Part shown: in pieces, positions 6,320-7,052 of the stretch
Layout of the letters: each line of letters starts with the position of its first letter
Numbering within the stretch: the first letter of the stretch is position 1
NCBI GenBank assembly: GCA_903916165.1
Contig: CAIWVR010000575.1
Coordinates: 1 to 7,052 of the forward strand
From: an uncultured Hyphomicrobiales bacterium
GTDB taxonomy: Bacteria; Pseudomonadota; Alphaproteobacteria; Rhizobiales; Beijerinckiaceae
DNA: 7,052 nt
Direction of reading: 5' to 3'
Program-made: the position numbers and the translations under genes
Notes under the pieces: generated by a model
Seen by the model: the letters and a program-made list of their open reading frames with translations, nothing else
Database searches by the model: none
Told to the model about the DNA's origin: nothing

Positions 6320-7052
6320 TTACGTCTGACCTGGCCGCAGCTTGTAGAAAATGTGCTGGCCGATCTTGTCGGTCTTCTTCAGCCGCCGCGACCAGCCGGG
6401 GCGGACATATTGCGCATGATAATGCGTCGCCGTGCCGACATGATCCACATAGGTACGACCCTGCAGGACATCGCGCGCGATGCGCCGGGCGGCGGCCCAC
6501 GGGCCCGCCTCGGTGACGCGCAGCGAGCGGCCCTCGCAGGCGAAGGAAAACTGACAGGCCTTGTAGCGCTGCGCATTCTGGAACACGACGCCGCAGACCG
6601 AGGTCGGATAGAGACCGCTCGACACGCGGTTGAGCACCACCTGCGCCACGGCCGCCTGCCCGGCTTCGGGCTCGCTGCGGGCCTCGAAATAGATGGCCTG
6701 CGCGAGACAATGTGCTTCCCTCGACTCGTGGCTCGGATCGACCAGCGAGGCATAATCGGGCCGCCGCACACGCGCCATAAGCGTTGCCTGCGGAGCGGCG
6801 GGTTCTTCCAGCTTCGCCAGCACAGGCACATTGGCGGCCATCTGTGATGCCAGCAAGGCCGTGGCGTTGATGGGTGTATCGACGGAAGCGGGCGTCGACG
6901 AGGCGAGTGCGACCGCGCGCGGCGTTGCGGGCGTGGCACCATCGAACACCGTGACGCGCTGGGTCGCGGCGGCCGCGCGCAGGGCTGGACGGCTCGTTGT
7001 GGTGGGCGTCACGGCGCTGGCGGATGGCGTGGCGGCACCTGCGGCAGGTGCC
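6320..7052 (-). CDS. SleB-type cell wall hydrolase, N-terminus beyond the window
   Basis: The C-terminal domain matches the SleB/CwlJ cell wall hydrolase family (Hydrolase_2), which cleaves peptidoglycan glycan strands. Counting from the GTG at 7012: [29 protein letters not shown] (102-130, broken here only by blocks) carries the likely catalytic Glu110; CGVVFQN (140-146), CQFSFAC (153-159, two cysteines that may form a disulfide), [10 protein letters not shown] (174-183), and [12 protein letters not shown] (196-207). The domain ends with YKLRPGQT. The frame stays open with no stop from 7012 to the right edge, and those codons continue the same Ala/Pro/Thr-rich composition, so I take the GTG as internal and the gene as partial; the signal peptide or anchor is probably outside. 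It is likely exported and acts in the periplasm in growth or division remodelling. The TAA stop faces the plus-strand membrane gene. Confidence 0.88.
   Translation of the reverse strand, partial: APAAGAATPSASAVTPTTTSRPALRAAAATQRVTVFDGATPATPRAVALASSTPASVDTPINATALLASQMAANVPVLAKLEEPAAPQATLMARVRRPDYASLVDPSHESREAHCLAQAIYFEARSEPEAGQAAVAQVVLNRVSSGLYPTSVCGVVFQNAQRYKACQFSFACEGRSLRVTEAGPWAAARRIARDVLQGRTYVDHVGTATHYHAQYVRPGWSRRLKKTDKIGQHIFYKLRPGQT

Noticed and set aside
6195..6710. Minus-strand frame containing RHCEEPKATRQSI
   Set aside because: It reads through the dispersed repeat and overlaps the hydrolase in another frame; the peptide is a known kind of repeat-derived artefact.

Overview
The window is GC-rich with long open frames on both strands. 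It looks like a chromosomal segment of an alphaproteobacterium, most likely of the Hyphomicrobiales (Bradyrhizobium / Rhodopseudomonas / Afipia-like). I infer this from protein character, the TPR-ispE gene pair, and a small dispersed repeat (…CTCCTCGCAATGACGG) typical of such genomes. No database search was possible, so the genus is open.

Layout. Four genes lie on the minus strand and read right to left: nadA (5650-4559, quinolinate synthase), nadB (4395-2851, L-aspartate oxidase), an exported TPR-repeat protein (2704-926) and ispE (919-41, 4-diphosphocytidyl-2-C-methyl-D-erythritol kinase). Divergent from nadA is a small predicted membrane protein of unknown function on the plus strand (about 5888-6247). 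It converges on a minus-strand SleB-type cell wall hydrolase (6320 to beyond the right edge). Copies of the dispersed repeat lie downstream of ispE (left edge, cut off) and between the two convergent genes.

How the genes work together. NadB oxidises L-aspartate to iminoaspartate, and NadA condenses this with dihydroxyacetone phosphate to quinolinate, the de novo entry to NAD. The next gene, nadC, which often completes the set, is not in the window. The TPR protein and IspE are only 6 nt apart and probably translationally coupled. IspE belongs to the non-mevalonate isoprenoid pathway and has no direct metabolic link to NAD.

The most interesting feature is the nadA/membrane-protein divergent region. 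It carries two AT-rich palindromes with the same 8-5-8 architecture (half-sites TTATGCTC / GAGTATAA), 87 bp apart centre to centre and inverted relative to each other. Each contains an outward-reading TATACT that could be a -10 box, one toward nadA and one toward the membrane protein. This suggests a shared NAD-responsive repressor (NadQ-type is my best guess) and makes the unknown membrane protein a candidate member of the NAD regulon. Otherwise the window is mainly housekeeping; I see no mobile element, CRISPR array, tRNA, rRNA or defence system.
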